DNA from: Prauserella_A sp040635515
GTDB lineage: Bacteria; Actinomycetota; Actinomycetes; Mycobacteriales; Pseudonocardiaceae
Assembly (NCBI GenBank): GCA_040635515.1
Contig: JBEYHY010000003.1
Location: 186,001 to 250,000, forward strand
Direction: 5' to 3'
Length of the DNA stretch: 64,000 bases
Part shown: positions 1 to 8,292 of the stretch, piece after piece
Layout: each line of letters begins with the position of its first letter
Numbering within the stretch: position 1 is the stretch's first letter
Translations under genes and position numbers: made by a program
Notes under the pieces: model-generated
What the model was told of the DNA's origin: nothing
The model's database searches: none
Seen by the model: the letters and a program-made list of their open reading frames with translations, nothing else

Positions 1-1050
1 GTGATGTCGGCCGGACAGCCACAATTGCTTGCCGTCGGCGGAAACCGCCCCCATGTCAGGGCTGCCGCCACCGGGAATGTGCCATTTGTCAACGGGTTTG
101 TTCGTACTGGTGTCGAGTATCGTCACGCTTCCTTCGCCGCGATTGGTGATGAAAGCACGTTTGGAGTCGCGTGAAAAGTACACGCCATGAGCGCCCTGAC
201 CGGTAGGTACGAAGCCGATCTGTTTGGTCGCGTCGCCGTCGAACAGATATATCCCGTTGGCGTGCATGTCGGCGACGTAGAAGGTTTTCCCGTCGGGGGA
301 CAACCTGCTGTCCTGGGGCATGCCGTGTGCGGTTTGATCCAGTTCGAATGTTCGGATGTGTTTCTTGGCTTCGACATCGACGACGATCATCCGGTTGGCG
401 AACTCACAGGTCACCAGAGCAAGTTTGCCGTCCTTGGTGAAGTCCATGTGATTGATGCCCGCACACTCGTCGACGTGGAGTGAATCCTGCTTCCGCCAGG
501 TGTGCGGGTCATAGAAATCGAGTCGCTTATAGGCTTCGGCGACGACCATCGCGGACTTCCCATCCGGCGTGAAGTACAGGTTGTACGGGTCCTGCACGTG
601 AATGAGTTCGCCTGCCTTGCCTGTCTTCGGGTCGATCGGCGTCAGAGTTCCACCGGGAACCTCGTCCGCGGTGACATACAACGTTTTGAGGTCGTATGAG
701 GGAACGACGTGTTGCGGCTCAAGGCCGCCGGGAATCGTGTCGATGACCTTGAAGGTCGATGGATCGATGATCGAAACCGTGTTGCTGACGCTGTTGGGCA
801 CGTAGACGCGATTGAGTACGCCTTCCATCGCCGGTGAGAGGTTTCCCGGCCTCGTCGCCGCATATACATCTCGTTCGCTGTCCTCTTCGGACTTCGCCGC
901 GGGCGGTTGAGCACCTGCCTCCTGCACGGCGGGCTTCCCGGCAGGATCGGCAGGCGCTGCGTTCTCGCCCGGATCCTGACTACCGCAACCCGCCAGCAGC
1001 AGGCTCGTGACGACGAAGGCGGCCGCCACCGAGGTCCCAGTGATTCGCAT
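1..1050 (-). CDS. Beta-propeller (YVTN/YncE-like) lipoprotein, 3' end outside window
   Basis: An open frame of 350 codons runs leftward from ATG at 1050 to the window edge without a stop. The N-terminus is a lipoprotein signal with lipobox LLAGC (Cys about residue 22), followed by an Ala/Pro/Glu-rich linker. The rest repeats a blade pattern with motifs such as VYVPNSVSNTVSIIDPST, TLYVTADEV, LYFTPDGKSAMVV and AFITNRGEGSVTILDTST, which is typical of YVTN-type seven-bladed propellers. It is expected to be anchored on the outer face of the membrane. Such proteins bind ligands or partners and no enzymatic activity can be read here. The C-terminal blades are missing because the window ends. It runs in the same direction as the two-component/ABC operon, 135 bp downstream of it, and may be co-transcribed. 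Confidence 0.85.
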   Translation of the reverse strand, partial: MRITGTSVAAAFVVTSLLLAGCGSQDPGENAAPADPAGKPAVQEAGAQPPAAKSEEDSERDVYAATRPGNLSPAMEGVLNRVYVPNSVSNTVSIIDPSTFKVIDTIPGGLEPQHVVPSYDLKTLYVTADEVPGGTLTPIDPKTGKAGELIHVQDPYNLYFTPDGKSAMVVAEAYKRLDFYDPHTWRKQDSLHVDECAGINHMDFTKDGKLALVTCEFANRMIVVDVEAKKHIRTFELDQTAHGMPQDSRLSPDGKTFYVADMHANGIYLFDGDATKQIGFVPTGQGAHGVYFSRDSKRAFITNRGEGSVTILDTSTNKPVDKWHIPGGGSPDMGAVSADGKQLWLSGRHH

Positions 1051-1185
1051 GGCCACCGACGTTACAAGTGAGAAGCCGTGGCAACCCGGTGAAACCGCAG
1101 CGGCAACGGGTGTCGCAGTCAATTGCTACCCGGATGGGCGACCCCTGTCCGAGACGCGTTCCTGGAGCCCGTCGGCGGGTCCGTT

Positions 1186-1803
1186 TCACAACCAGCCGTG
1201 TTCGCGCGCGGCTTTGGCCGCCTCGGTTCTGTTACGCGCACCCAGCTTGGCCATCGCGCTGGAGAGGTAGTTGCGCACAGTCCCTTCGGCGAGGTGAAGA
1301 CGGGCCGCGATGTCGGCGTTCGCCGCCCCGTCGGCGACCTCTCGCAGGAGTTGGCGTTCTCTGTCGGTCAGCGGGTCGGGCTGCCCCCAAGCGGTGACAG
1401 CCAGCTCGCCCGCGACCACCCGTTCTCCCGCGTGCACCCGTCTGAGCGCGAGCATCAGTTCGCCGATGGGCGCGTCCTTGAGTACATAACCCGCGACACC
1501 GGCGTCGAGCGCGCGCCGAAGGTAGCCGGCCCTGGCGAAGGTCGTGACGATGAGGATCCGCACGGGATGCTGTCTCCGAGACAGTTCCGCGGCGACGTCA
1601 AGGCCGGATCCGTGCGGCATTTCTATGTCGGCGACGAGCACATCCGGACGATGCTCCTCTACCGCGGCGAGTGTTTCCTCACCCGTCGCGGTTGCCGCCA
1701 CCACGGTGACGTCCGGCTGCAACTCCAGGAGCGAGACGAACGCACTGCGTACCATCGCCTGATCCTCGGCGAGTACGACCCGGATCGGGGACTTCATGGT
1801 CAC
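1186..1803 (-). CDS. NarL/DesR-type response regulator
   Basis: A 205-residue response regulator. The N-terminal receiver has the acidic pair near residues 13-14 and the phospho-acceptor Asp59 in LVADIEMP. The C-terminal LuxR-type HTH includes LTDRERQLLREVADG and NADIAARLHLAEGTVRNYLSSAMAKLGARNRTEA. The GTG start at 1803 overlaps the kinase stop by 4 bp (GTGA), so the pair is translationally coupled. An ATG lies two codons further in. It is the last gene of a permease-kinase-regulator set following an ABC ATPase, and probably controls that exporter's transcription, as DesK/DesR-type modules often do. The signal is unknown. Confidence 0.93.
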   Translation of the reverse strand: MTMKSPIRVVLAEDQAMVRSAFVSLLELQPDVTVVAATATGEETLAAVEEHRPDVLVADIEMPHGSGLDVAAELSRRQHPVRILIVTTFARAGYLRRALDAGVAGYVLKDAPIGELMLALRRVHAGERVVAGELAVTAWGQPDPLTDRERQLLREVADGAANADIAARLHLAEGTVRNYLSSAMAKLGARNRTEAAKAAREHGWL

Positions 1804-2879
1804 GTGGCCACCCTGAGCGGAACGGAGATGGCGACCGTGGTGCCCGCGTCGGCGGTTTTCTCCACACTGCCGCCCAATGCACTGATTCGCTCCCGTATAC
1901 CGGTCAGGCCATTGCCTTCCGGCACGGAGCCTGCTCCTAGTCCGTCGTCGGCGATGACGAGACGAAGGTCGTCCCCGACGACACCGACATCGATATGGCA
2001 GGTTGTCGCCCGCGCATGCCGTGCCACATTGGTAACCGCTTCTCTCAAGGCGAGCGCCAGTTCGTGTTCGGTGGACCCCACGACCGCCAGTGTCGCATCG
2101 CGCCGGACTCTCGTTGTGACACCAACGGTGGTCAGTGTTTCCGTCGCCGACTCCAGTTCGGCGTCGAGCCCCGCGTTTCGCCAGCCGGCGAGTGTCGCTC
2201 TGATCTCGGACAGCGCGGTCCGGGCGGTGTGCTCGATGTCGGTGAGCTCGCTGCCGGCTCGCGAGTTGTCCCGGTCGAGCAGTTCACCGGCCAATTGTGC
2301 CCGAACGATGATCGCGGTAAGAGAGTGACCGAGCAGGTCGTGGAGATCTCTCGCGATGCGCTCGCGTTCCGCGATTGTCGCAAGGTGCTCGACGCGGGCG
2401 TTCCGCATTCGTGTCTCGGCCTCGGCTCGTTCGCGCTCAGACCAGCTGATCTGTAGTGAGCCGATGACCCACAGGTAGATCAGTGAGGGGATGAGCCCGT
2501 AAAGCCGCCAAGGCATCGGAACGAACGACAGCACCGAAAACAGACTCAATAACGCCGAGAGCCCGATGAACCAGCGCAGTGCCGTGCGCCGAGATTCCGA
2601 GAATCCGGCGAACGCCGCCGCGTACACGAACAAGATCGCCGCACCGGCGTTGAACGGCGTCGTGAGTGCGGCGAGGACCGTGGTCGGTACGGTGCCGATC
2701 CAGCGTGCCCTCGACGGCCAGCGCCAGGAGGCGGCGTACATGGGCAGGAACACGATGACGATGCCCGCGACGAGTGCCCAATCCGCGACACCGGATCCGC
2801 GGTCGAAGATCGGCCCCCACAGCAGATTGACCAGATAGATGAGGTGGATCCATCTGGATAGCCGGCCTGGAGGTTTCAT
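1800..2879 (-). CDS. DesK-like sensor histidine kinase
   Basis: A 359-residue kinase. About five or six hydrophobic segments fill residues 15-145 (for example VADWALVAGIVIVFLPMYAA), followed by a coiled linker of Glu/Arg/Ala. A HisKA_3 box then follows, RIARDLHDLLGHSLTAIIV, with His180 as the likely phosphorylated residue. The ATPase domain carries LALREAVTNVARHARA and an ADDGLGAG G-box. The ATG at 2879 overlaps the permease stop by 4 bp (ATGA), which fixes the start, although the open frame continues upstream without meaning. It partners the regulator that overlaps its own 3' end. With almost no extracytoplasmic loop, it probably senses membrane state or its transporter rather than an external ligand. 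Confidence 0.93.
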   Translation of the reverse strand: MKPPGRLSRWIHLIYLVNLLWGPIFDRGSGVADWALVAGIVIVFLPMYAASWRWPSRARWIGTVPTTVLAALTTPFNAGAAILFVYAAAFAGFSESRRTALRWFIGLSALLSLFSVLSFVPMPWRLYGLIPSLIYLWVIGSLQISWSERERAEAETRMRNARVEHLATIAERERIARDLHDLLGHSLTAIIVRAQLAGELLDRDNSRAGSELTDIEHTARTALSEIRATLAGWRNAGLDAELESATETLTTVGVTTRVRRDATLAVVGSTEHELALALREAVTNVARHARATTCHIDVGVVGDDLRLVIADDGLGAGSVPEGNGLTGIRERISALGGSVEKTADAGTTVAISVPLRVAT

Positions 2880-3613
2880 GGTCGGGCACGACGATATGAC
2901 AAGGCGGCCAGTGGAGCTATGACGGCGGTCGCAGTCAGCAGGGCCAACAGGTGTCCGATGACGGGAGCCGAGGTCAACTGTGCGAGTGCGAGCTGTGCGA
3001 GATGGTAGGTCGGTAGGAATCGGGCGATGTCGCCGAAGAAGTCCGGCAGAATCTCCAGCGGCATCCACAGGCCCGACAGGATCGCGGCGGGGAACAGGAT
3101 CGCGTTGAGAATCGCGACGCAGGCGTTGGTGCTCGCCTGGAAGCCGACAGCGAGACCGAGCAGCGCGAACGGGATGGCACCGATCAACAGCGCCACGTAC
3201 ACCCGCATGAGGTCGGCAACCGAACCATTCAAATTGCCGGTGATCGCCGCTGTCGCGGTCATCGCGGTCAGCACACCTACCGCGTACGGCATCGTGGCGA
3301 TGACCTTCGCGATCAGTGTGCTGCTGATCGGGACGGCGGATACCCGCTTCGCGCGCAACCAACCCGAACCGCGGTCCGCCGCGATCCCGGTCCCCGGATT
3401 GAGCAGCACGACCGACAGCACACCGAACGTGCCGAACGTCGCGATCATGGCGGTACCTCGCTGGACCGTTCCCGATGGCTGATCGCCGTAGAGGGAAACG
3501 AACAAGGCGAAGAAGGCCACAGGCATCACGATGGAGAAGAACAGTGCCGTTGGTTCGCGCAGGATGCCACGAAGTTCATCGGCGATCTCCACGCGAAGTA
3601 CGCGTGCGTTCAT
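2876..3613 (-). CDS. ABC-2 type exporter permease
   Basis: A 245-residue membrane protein with about six transmembrane segments (ALFFSIVMPVAFFALFVSLY, ATFGTFGVLSVVLLN, VALLIGAIPFALLGLAVGF, LLALLTATAVIAPLAAL). It matches the ABC-2 permease pattern, including the Gly-Leu-Trp-Met-Pro segment before the last helices. It pairs with the ATPase whose stop codon overlaps its start by 4 bp, and it overlaps the kinase start on its other side. The four-gene order (ATPase, permease, kinase, regulator) is the common layout of antibiotic or lipid-stress export modules. The transported compound cannot be told from sequence. Confidence 0.9.
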   Translation of the reverse strand: MNARVLRVEIADELRGILREPTALFFSIVMPVAFFALFVSLYGDQPSGTVQRGTAMIATFGTFGVLSVVLLNPGTGIAADRGSGWLRAKRVSAVPISSTLIAKVIATMPYAVGVLTAMTATAAITGNLNGSVADLMRVYVALLIGAIPFALLGLAVGFQASTNACVAILNAILFPAAILSGLWMPLEILPDFFGDIARFLPTYHLAQLALAQLTSAPVIGHLLALLTATAVIAPLAALSYRRARP

Positions 3614-4521
3614 GCGGCGGCCCCCATCGTCTGCCCGATCACGACTTCGACGGCTTCTTCGAGACCTGCGCCTTCGACCCGTAGGCCGGTGAGCGCGCCG
3701 TCGGCGGCGAGCAGAGCTCTCACCAGCGTCTCCGGCTCACGGGTGGCCAGCGTGGCTTGCCGGCCGTCGAGTGTCGCCCACAGCGCGCCCGGAAGGCCAC
3801 GTAGCGCGGCAAGGTCCAGCGCCGTGCGAGCGCTGACGGTTCGGTCGGGGAGCTTGGCGATCAGTGCGTCTGGCCGGTCCTTCGCGACCACCTTGCCGCG
3901 ATCCAGGACCACGACTTCGTCGGCGACCTCGGCCGACTCCTCGATGAGATGAGTGGTGACCAGCATGGCTGTGCCTCGTGCTTTGCGTTCGGCCAGTGTG
4001 TTCCAGAGCCGTCGCCGGCTCGGGACATCGAGACCCACCGTCGGTTCGTCGAGCACGAGCAGCGCCGGATCCGCGACCAGTGCCATCGCGAGCTGCACCC
4101 GCTGACGCTGCCCACCGGATAGCTTGGCCGCCCGCCGCTTGCCGAGTTCGGTAAGGCCCAGTTCGGCGAGTACGGGGCCCGCCGTGGCTCGGCTACGACC
4201 GGCTCGGACAGCGGCCCCCGTGACGAGTTCCAGCACCGTCAGCGTGGCCGGGAATCCCAGGGACTGCTGCACGACACCGATCTTTCTTCTCGTCGATGCC
4301 CTCGCCGGACTGCCGCCACAAAGCCGTACGTGTGTGCCGGACTGTGGCCGGAGTAAGCCGATGACGAGATTCACCAACGTTGTCTTTCCCGCTCCGTTCG
4401 GGCCGAGGAGGGCGACGCACTCTCCGGCCCGGACGTCCAGGTCGACGCCGGACAGCGCCCGCTGATCCCGGTAGCTGTGCTGAGCGCCGCGGATTTCCAA
4501 CACCGTATTCACCCGCTCCAT
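3610..4521 (-). CDS. ABC exporter ATP-binding subunit
   Basis: A 303-residue ATPase. It has the Walker A motif GPNGAGKTT, Q-loop VVQQSLGF, signature LSGGQRQRVQLAMAL, Walker B LLVLDEPTVGLD and switch His in VTTHLIEE. A C-terminal extension of about 80 residues (after residue 225) is typical of DrrA/BcrA-type drug or lipid exporters. The ATG at 4521 was chosen because a purine-rich GGAAGG lies 14 bases upstream and homology-like sequence begins there. The in-frame sequence upstream of it looks non-coding. It is first in the operon and powers the adjacent permease. Confidence 0.92.
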   Translation of the reverse strand: MERVNTVLEIRGAQHSYRDQRALSGVDLDVRAGECVALLGPNGAGKTTLVNLVIGLLRPQSGTHVRLCGGSPARASTRRKIGVVQQSLGFPATLTVLELVTGAAVRAGRSRATAGPVLAELGLTELGKRRAAKLSGGQRQRVQLAMALVADPALLVLDEPTVGLDVPSRRRLWNTLAERKARGTAMLVTTHLIEESAEVADEVVVLDRGKVVAKDRPDALIAKLPDRTVSARTALDLAALRGLPGALWATLDGRQATLATREPETLVRALLAADGALTGLRVEGAGLEEAVEVVIGQTMGAAA

Positions 4522-5195
4522 GCTGGCTCGGTCGTCCTTCCGGAAGTAGTGCGGCCGTGTCACCGATATGAAATGACAAATGTCAGCCGCGCGCAGTTGC
4601 CGCGCCTTGTGGAGTTGCGGCGCTGGTACCGGTGATGGGAAGCGCGTCCGGTACCAGCGCCGGGACCCGCGACGTGGGCGGGCCCTTGTAGCCCGGCACA
4701 GTGGACTGTCGGCGTCGCCCGTCGTGGCGGGGCGCGACGAGCGTTGTGCCGGGCGGGTTGCCGCGCCGGATCGGTTGAGTGTCGGCATCACTGTGGAGTT
4801 GTCAATGAGCGCGCTGCCGCCCACGGGGTTTGCGGCTGATGCGAGTGGAATGACGTGAGCGCGAGAATGCGCGATATCGTCAGGAAATAGCGAGGCGGTG
4901 TCAGGGTCGATAAATGAGAAGCACCGGTTGGTGTCAGGTGTTCTTGGTGGCGTGGCGAGGCTTATTCTTTTTGGTAAGAACCATATTAGGGTGGCATCGC
5001 GTGTTCGTTGCCGGGTGTCGTCGAGATGTGTGCTTCGTTGTTTGTCGCGCGTCTTCGCTTCATGTTTCCCTCCTTCTTGGAATGTGTGCTCAACTATCGC
5101 TGAGCGTTGTCCGCCGTGTCAAACAATTTGGGAAAAACGCAGCGAAGTCTCCGTTCGCGTCAATTCTCGTGTGCTGATGTCGGCAAGACGTGGCG
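4522..5195. other. Intergenic region with two inverted repeats, no convincing gene
   Basis: This 674-bp gap lies upstream of the exporter operon and downstream of the DUF1345 gene. It holds TGACA-AA-TGTCA at 4574-4585, 53 bp upstream of the ATPase start, which is a candidate operator for the adjacent response regulator. It also holds a perfect 14-bp inverted repeat, GGCGCTGGTACCGG at 4619-4632 against 4648-4661 with a 15-base loop, which could form a strong hairpin. The stretch 4880-5180 is visibly less GC-rich than its surroundings. The short open frames there have no recognisable protein features. Confidence 0.5.
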
Positions 5196-5867
5196 TCATC
5201 TGCCGAGACCGGCGATGAGGTTGACCATCGTGGCGATGACGACCGTGCCGAGCAGGTAGGAGAGCAGCGATTGCCTCAGTGCCGTGGCTCGCATGGGTTT
5301 CGAGGTCAGGTCGGTGTCCGAGACCTGGAAGGTCATGCCGATCGTGAAGGCCAGATAGGCGAAGTCGGAGTACTTCGGCGGGGCGGATTCGTTGAAGTCG
5401 ATTCCGCCGGCCGGTTCCGTGTAGTACAGGCGCGCGTATCGCGTTGTGAAGATCGTGTGGACGGCGCCCCATGCCAGCACGACGCTGCCGACGGAGAACG
5501 CGGCCTGGACGTTTCTGCTGCCGTCCGCCAGCAGCAGCATGCAGACCGCGCCGAGGCTCGCGAGCGCGGAAAGTACTACCAGCACGTCGGTCCAGGCGCG
5601 GCCGGGGTCTTCATTGACCGCGTGGCGCGCGGTCGAGCGGGAGTCCATCGGGAGGATGATGAGCCACGTCCAGATCAGGAACACGATCGCGCCGGCCATC
5701 CACCCGACGAGGAGGCCGGCCTGCCAGTTGACGGCGAAGCCGATGGCCGTACCGGTGGACGCGCCGACGACGAATGCGGTGATCGCCCGCTGCGCCGCCG
5801 TTGGCATGCGGTCGTCTGCCGGTGCGTCCTCCGGAGGATCAGGCCTGTTGCCTTCTTCGGCTGACAT
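5196..5867 (-). CDS. DUF1345 family integral membrane protein
   Basis: A 223-residue protein with a charged, Pro-rich N-terminal tail of about 25 residues, then five or six transmembrane helices. The C-terminal signature YSDFAYLAFTIGMTFQVSD is characteristic of DUF1345 proteins, followed by a final helix (LLSYLLGTVVIATMVNLIAG). The family has no established function; members are small inner-membrane proteins. It stands alone, with non-coding stretches of more than 500 bp on each side, so context gives no hint of function. Confidence 0.88.
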   Translation of the reverse strand: MSAEEGNRPDPPEDAPADDRMPTAAQRAITAFVVGASTGTAIGFAVNWQAGLLVGWMAGAIVFLIWTWLIILPMDSRSTARHAVNEDPGRAWTDVLVVLSALASLGAVCMLLLADGSRNVQAAFSVGSVVLAWGAVHTIFTTRYARLYYTEPAGGIDFNESAPPKYSDFAYLAFTIGMTFQVSDTDLTSKPMRATALRQSLLSYLLGTVVIATMVNLIAGLGR

Positions 5868-6449
5868 GAGGAGAACCTACCGACAACCTGGTGAATAGTG
5901 AGGGGACTGTGCCCCTGTCGGGCGATGTTGTGTGTCGTTGCCCGAGAAATCGGTATAGTGGGCCCCGGTGGTTCTGGGGTGGGTCGTTAATGGCCGCGAA
6001 TCGTGTTGGTGTACGTGTGATTGTCGTCTGAGTGGTGACGACGAGGAATTATTCCCCGAGTGATCGTGTCGTGTCAGGTTGTTGTCTTGATTCTTTCTGA
6101 AAGACGGAGAGAGTGGGGTTTATTGAATTCGTTGTGGAGCGGTTGAATTTCGTGTGTATTCGAAAGGGGGATGCGTAGGTCAAGGGTGAACGATGAATGC
6201 GCTGCGCGCGTAACGGTGACCAGAGCGTCTCGGTCCGAGCGTCACGGAACGCCATGGGGTCGAGTTATGACGCGGGACCAGCCGAATAGGCGTGGTACGA
6301 GATCGGCCGGGCCGGGCCGGATGTGGCGCAGGACAGTCGGGCCGGGGCGGCGGAAGCGGTCTGGGTTGGCGTGACGGGAGCCCGCCCGGGTACGGGTGCC
6401 GCCGTCGGCCGGGCGACGTGACGGGTGATCGACAGAAGTGAGAGCTGAG
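5868..6449. other. Intergenic region, lower GC, no gene recognised
   Basis: A 582-bp gap between the DUF1345 gene and the GntR gene. Positions 5900-6200 are relatively AT-rich, with runs such as GAATTATTCC and TTTATTGAATTC. Positions 6290-6420 are very GC-rich. Open frames here are short and lack protein-like composition. I see no tRNA, IS end or clear terminator. Confidence 0.45.
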
Positions 6450-7145
6450 TCAGGAGGTGGTTTGCACGGTCGGAGTATTGCGAGCAGCCAGGTAGGCATC
6501 GACGGTGTGCAGCTTGTGTCGCCGGGTTGCCCATTCGATCTCGGCTTCGGGTGCTCCCGAACGGATCAGGGTGAGTAGCTCGTCGTGTTCGCGGACCGAT
6601 GCTTCGGTTCGTGAGGGCATGAACGTGAAGCTGGAGCGGCGGACGAATGACATGCGCTGCCACTCCTGGCCGAGTACGTCCAGCAAATGCTGGTTGGGAC
6701 ACGCGCTGCAGAGTGTCTGATGGAACTGTTCGTTGAGCTGGGTGAATCGGACGGGATCGAACTCACCGGACAACAGTGTGCGCATCGCGTCGTTGAGCTC
6801 AGCCGCTTCCCGGAGCTGGTCGGGCGTCAGTTGCCTGGCGCCGAGACTGGTTGCCGCGCCTTCGAGGAATGCGAGCGTCTGCATGGTGTCCGCGTAGTCG
6901 CTGGTGTTGATACCGGCGACCTCGGCACCGACGTTGCGGGTGAAGGTGACCAGACCTTCGGCTTCGAGCCTGCGGATGGCCTCCCGGACAGGCACCGTGC
7001 TGACGCTGTGTTCACGCGCGAGCTGATCGAGCACGAGCCGGTAGCCGGCGACGTAGCGTCCGGCCATGATGTTGTCGCGCAACTGCCGATAGACAGTCTC
7101 GGATTTCGAGAGCTTCTGTCCCCCTGAGGAGGTGGTCCCCGTCAT
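6450..7145 (-). CDS. GntR family (FadR/FCD subfamily) transcriptional regulator
   Basis: A 231-residue regulator. The N-terminal winged helix includes KSETVYRQLRDNIMAGRY and the recognition region STVPVREAIRRLEAEGLVTFTRN. The C-terminal all-helical FCD ligand domain has a metal/carboxylate site suggested by NEQFHQTLCSACP and by the later His in REHDELL. The ATG at 7145 has GGAAGGA 4 bases upstream. It lies just downstream of the homoprotocatechuate genes and reads the same way, but a strong hairpin separates it from them. FCD regulators usually respond to small organic acids, so a role in controlling the hpa operon is likely. Candidate sites lie at 12303-12325. Confidence 0.92.
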   Translation of the reverse strand: MTGTTSSGGQKLSKSETVYRQLRDNIMAGRYVAGYRLVLDQLAREHSVSTVPVREAIRRLEAEGLVTFTRNVGAEVAGINTSDYADTMQTLAFLEGAATSLGARQLTPDQLREAAELNDAMRTLLSGEFDPVRFTQLNEQFHQTLCSACPNQHLLDVLGQEWQRMSFVRRSSFTFMPSRTEASVREHDELLTLIRSGAPEAEIEWATRRHKLHTVDAYLAARNTPTVQTTS

Positions 7146-7167
7146 GTGTTCCTTCCGGGTGCTCGGG

Positions 7168-7204
7168 CCTCGCGGCGGCGACTAGCGTAACCGCCGCCGC
7201 GAGG
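7168..7204 (-). terminator. Hairpin terminator after hpaD
   Basis: A perfect 13-bp inverted repeat, CCTCGCGGCGGCG at 7168-7180 and its complement at 7192-7204, with an 11-base loop. It starts 8 bp past the hpaD stop and ends 23 bp before the GntR start. There is no U-tract, as is common for actinobacterial hairpin terminators. It likely separates the hpa operon from the regulator. Confidence 0.7.
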
Positions 7205-7211
7205 CGCCGGT

Positions 7212-8270
7212 TCACAGCTGTGACCCGACCTTGAATCCGGTGGCCGTATCGTCCTTGCGGGTGTAAGAGAAGCCGTCGGCGCCGATGGTGACGTCCATCT
7301 CCTTGGATTGCTCACGTTCCTGTACGGGGACGGGATTGCCGTCGAGGTCGAGCACGGTCGACGCTTCCGTGTACCAGCTCGGCACCACGGGGCTGCCCCA
7401 CCAGTCCCGGCGCTGGTTGTCGTGCACGTCCCAGCTCACCAGGGGGTTGTCGGGGTCACCTGTGTAGTAGTCCTGCGTGTAGATCTCGACCCTGTGCCCG
7501 TCGGGGTCACGCAGGTACAGGTAGAAGGCGTTGGAGACGCCGTGCCTTCCGGGGCCGCGCTCGATGGAATCCGAACGGCGAAGCGCACCGAGTTTGTCGC
7601 AGATGTAGAGGATGTTGTGCTTTTCATGGGTCGCGAACGCGACGTGGTGCATCGCCGGTCCCGCTCCGCCGGTGAGTGCCGTGTCGTGCACGGTGTCCTT
7701 GCGGGCCAGCCATGCCGCATAGGTGACGCCCTCGCTGTCCCTGATGTCCTCGGTGCGCCGGAATCCGAGCCCCTCCAGGTATTTGGCGCCGGTATCGACG
7801 TCGGGATACACCTGATTGAAGTGGTCGAGGCGGACGATCGCACCGGCGCCGTGGTGCTCGTAGTTCCACGTCAGCCGTTCCACGTGCTCGGTGGCGAAGA
7901 AGAACTCGTAGGGGAAGCCGAGCGGGTCCAGCACCCTGACGACCTCCCCGATTCCCTTGCGGAAACCGGCGTCGGCGCGGCGCACTTCGCAGCCGAGTTC
8001 GCGGTAGTAGGCCTCCGCCTTCGCCAGGTCCGCCTCGCCGCGCACCCGGAACCCGAACGCTGCGACCGCGGGCTGGGTGCCTTGGCGCAATACGAGATTG
8101 TGGTGGATGAACTCTTCCAGTGAACGCAGATGGATCTCGGTCTCGGTCTCCTCGGTCACCACGAGTCCGAGAATGTCCACATAGAACTCGCGAGAGGCGG
8201 CGATATCGGTCACCACCAGTTCCATGTACGCGCAGCGGACGATGTCGGGGGCGGGGACGGAGCTGCTCAC
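7212..8270 (-). CDS. hpaD: 3,4-dihydroxyphenylacetate (homoprotocatechuate) 2,3-dioxygenase
   Basis: A 352-residue extradiol dioxygenase of the vicinal-oxygen-chelate type, closely resembling the Brevibacterium/Arthrobacter homoprotocatechuate enzyme. It opens homoprotocatechuate to 5-carboxymethyl-2-hydroxymuconate semialdehyde using Fe(II) or Mn(II). The metal triad is visible as His150 (VRLDHFNQ), His209 (AMHHVAFATHE) and Glu262 (HRVEIYTQDYY). The C-terminal segment WDVHDNQRRDWWG and PSWYTEAS is diagnostic of this subfamily. The GTG at 8270 was chosen because AAAGGAG stands 6 bases before it. It is the last gene of the leftward catabolic operon, 22 bp after the aldehyde dehydrogenase. Confidence 0.95.
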   Translation of the reverse strand: MSSSVPAPDIVRCAYMELVVTDIAASREFYVDILGLVVTEETETEIHLRSLEEFIHHNLVLRQGTQPAVAAFGFRVRGEADLAKAEAYYRELGCEVRRADAGFRKGIGEVVRVLDPLGFPYEFFFATEHVERLTWNYEHHGAGAIVRLDHFNQVYPDVDTGAKYLEGLGFRRTEDIRDSEGVTYAAWLARKDTVHDTALTGGAGPAMHHVAFATHEKHNILYICDKLGALRRSDSIERGPGRHGVSNAFYLYLRDPDGHRVEIYTQDYYTGDPDNPLVSWDVHDNQRRDWWGSPVVPSWYTEASTVLDLDGNPVPVQEREQSKEMDVTIGADGFSYTRKDDTATGFKVGSQL

Positions 8271-8292
8271 ACTGATCTCCTTTGGTCGCGGC

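Noticed and set aside
4898..5218. Possible 106-residue gene on the plus strand
   Set aside because: Cys/Arg-rich random-looking sequence with no ribosome site; it overlaps the end of the DUF1345 gene.
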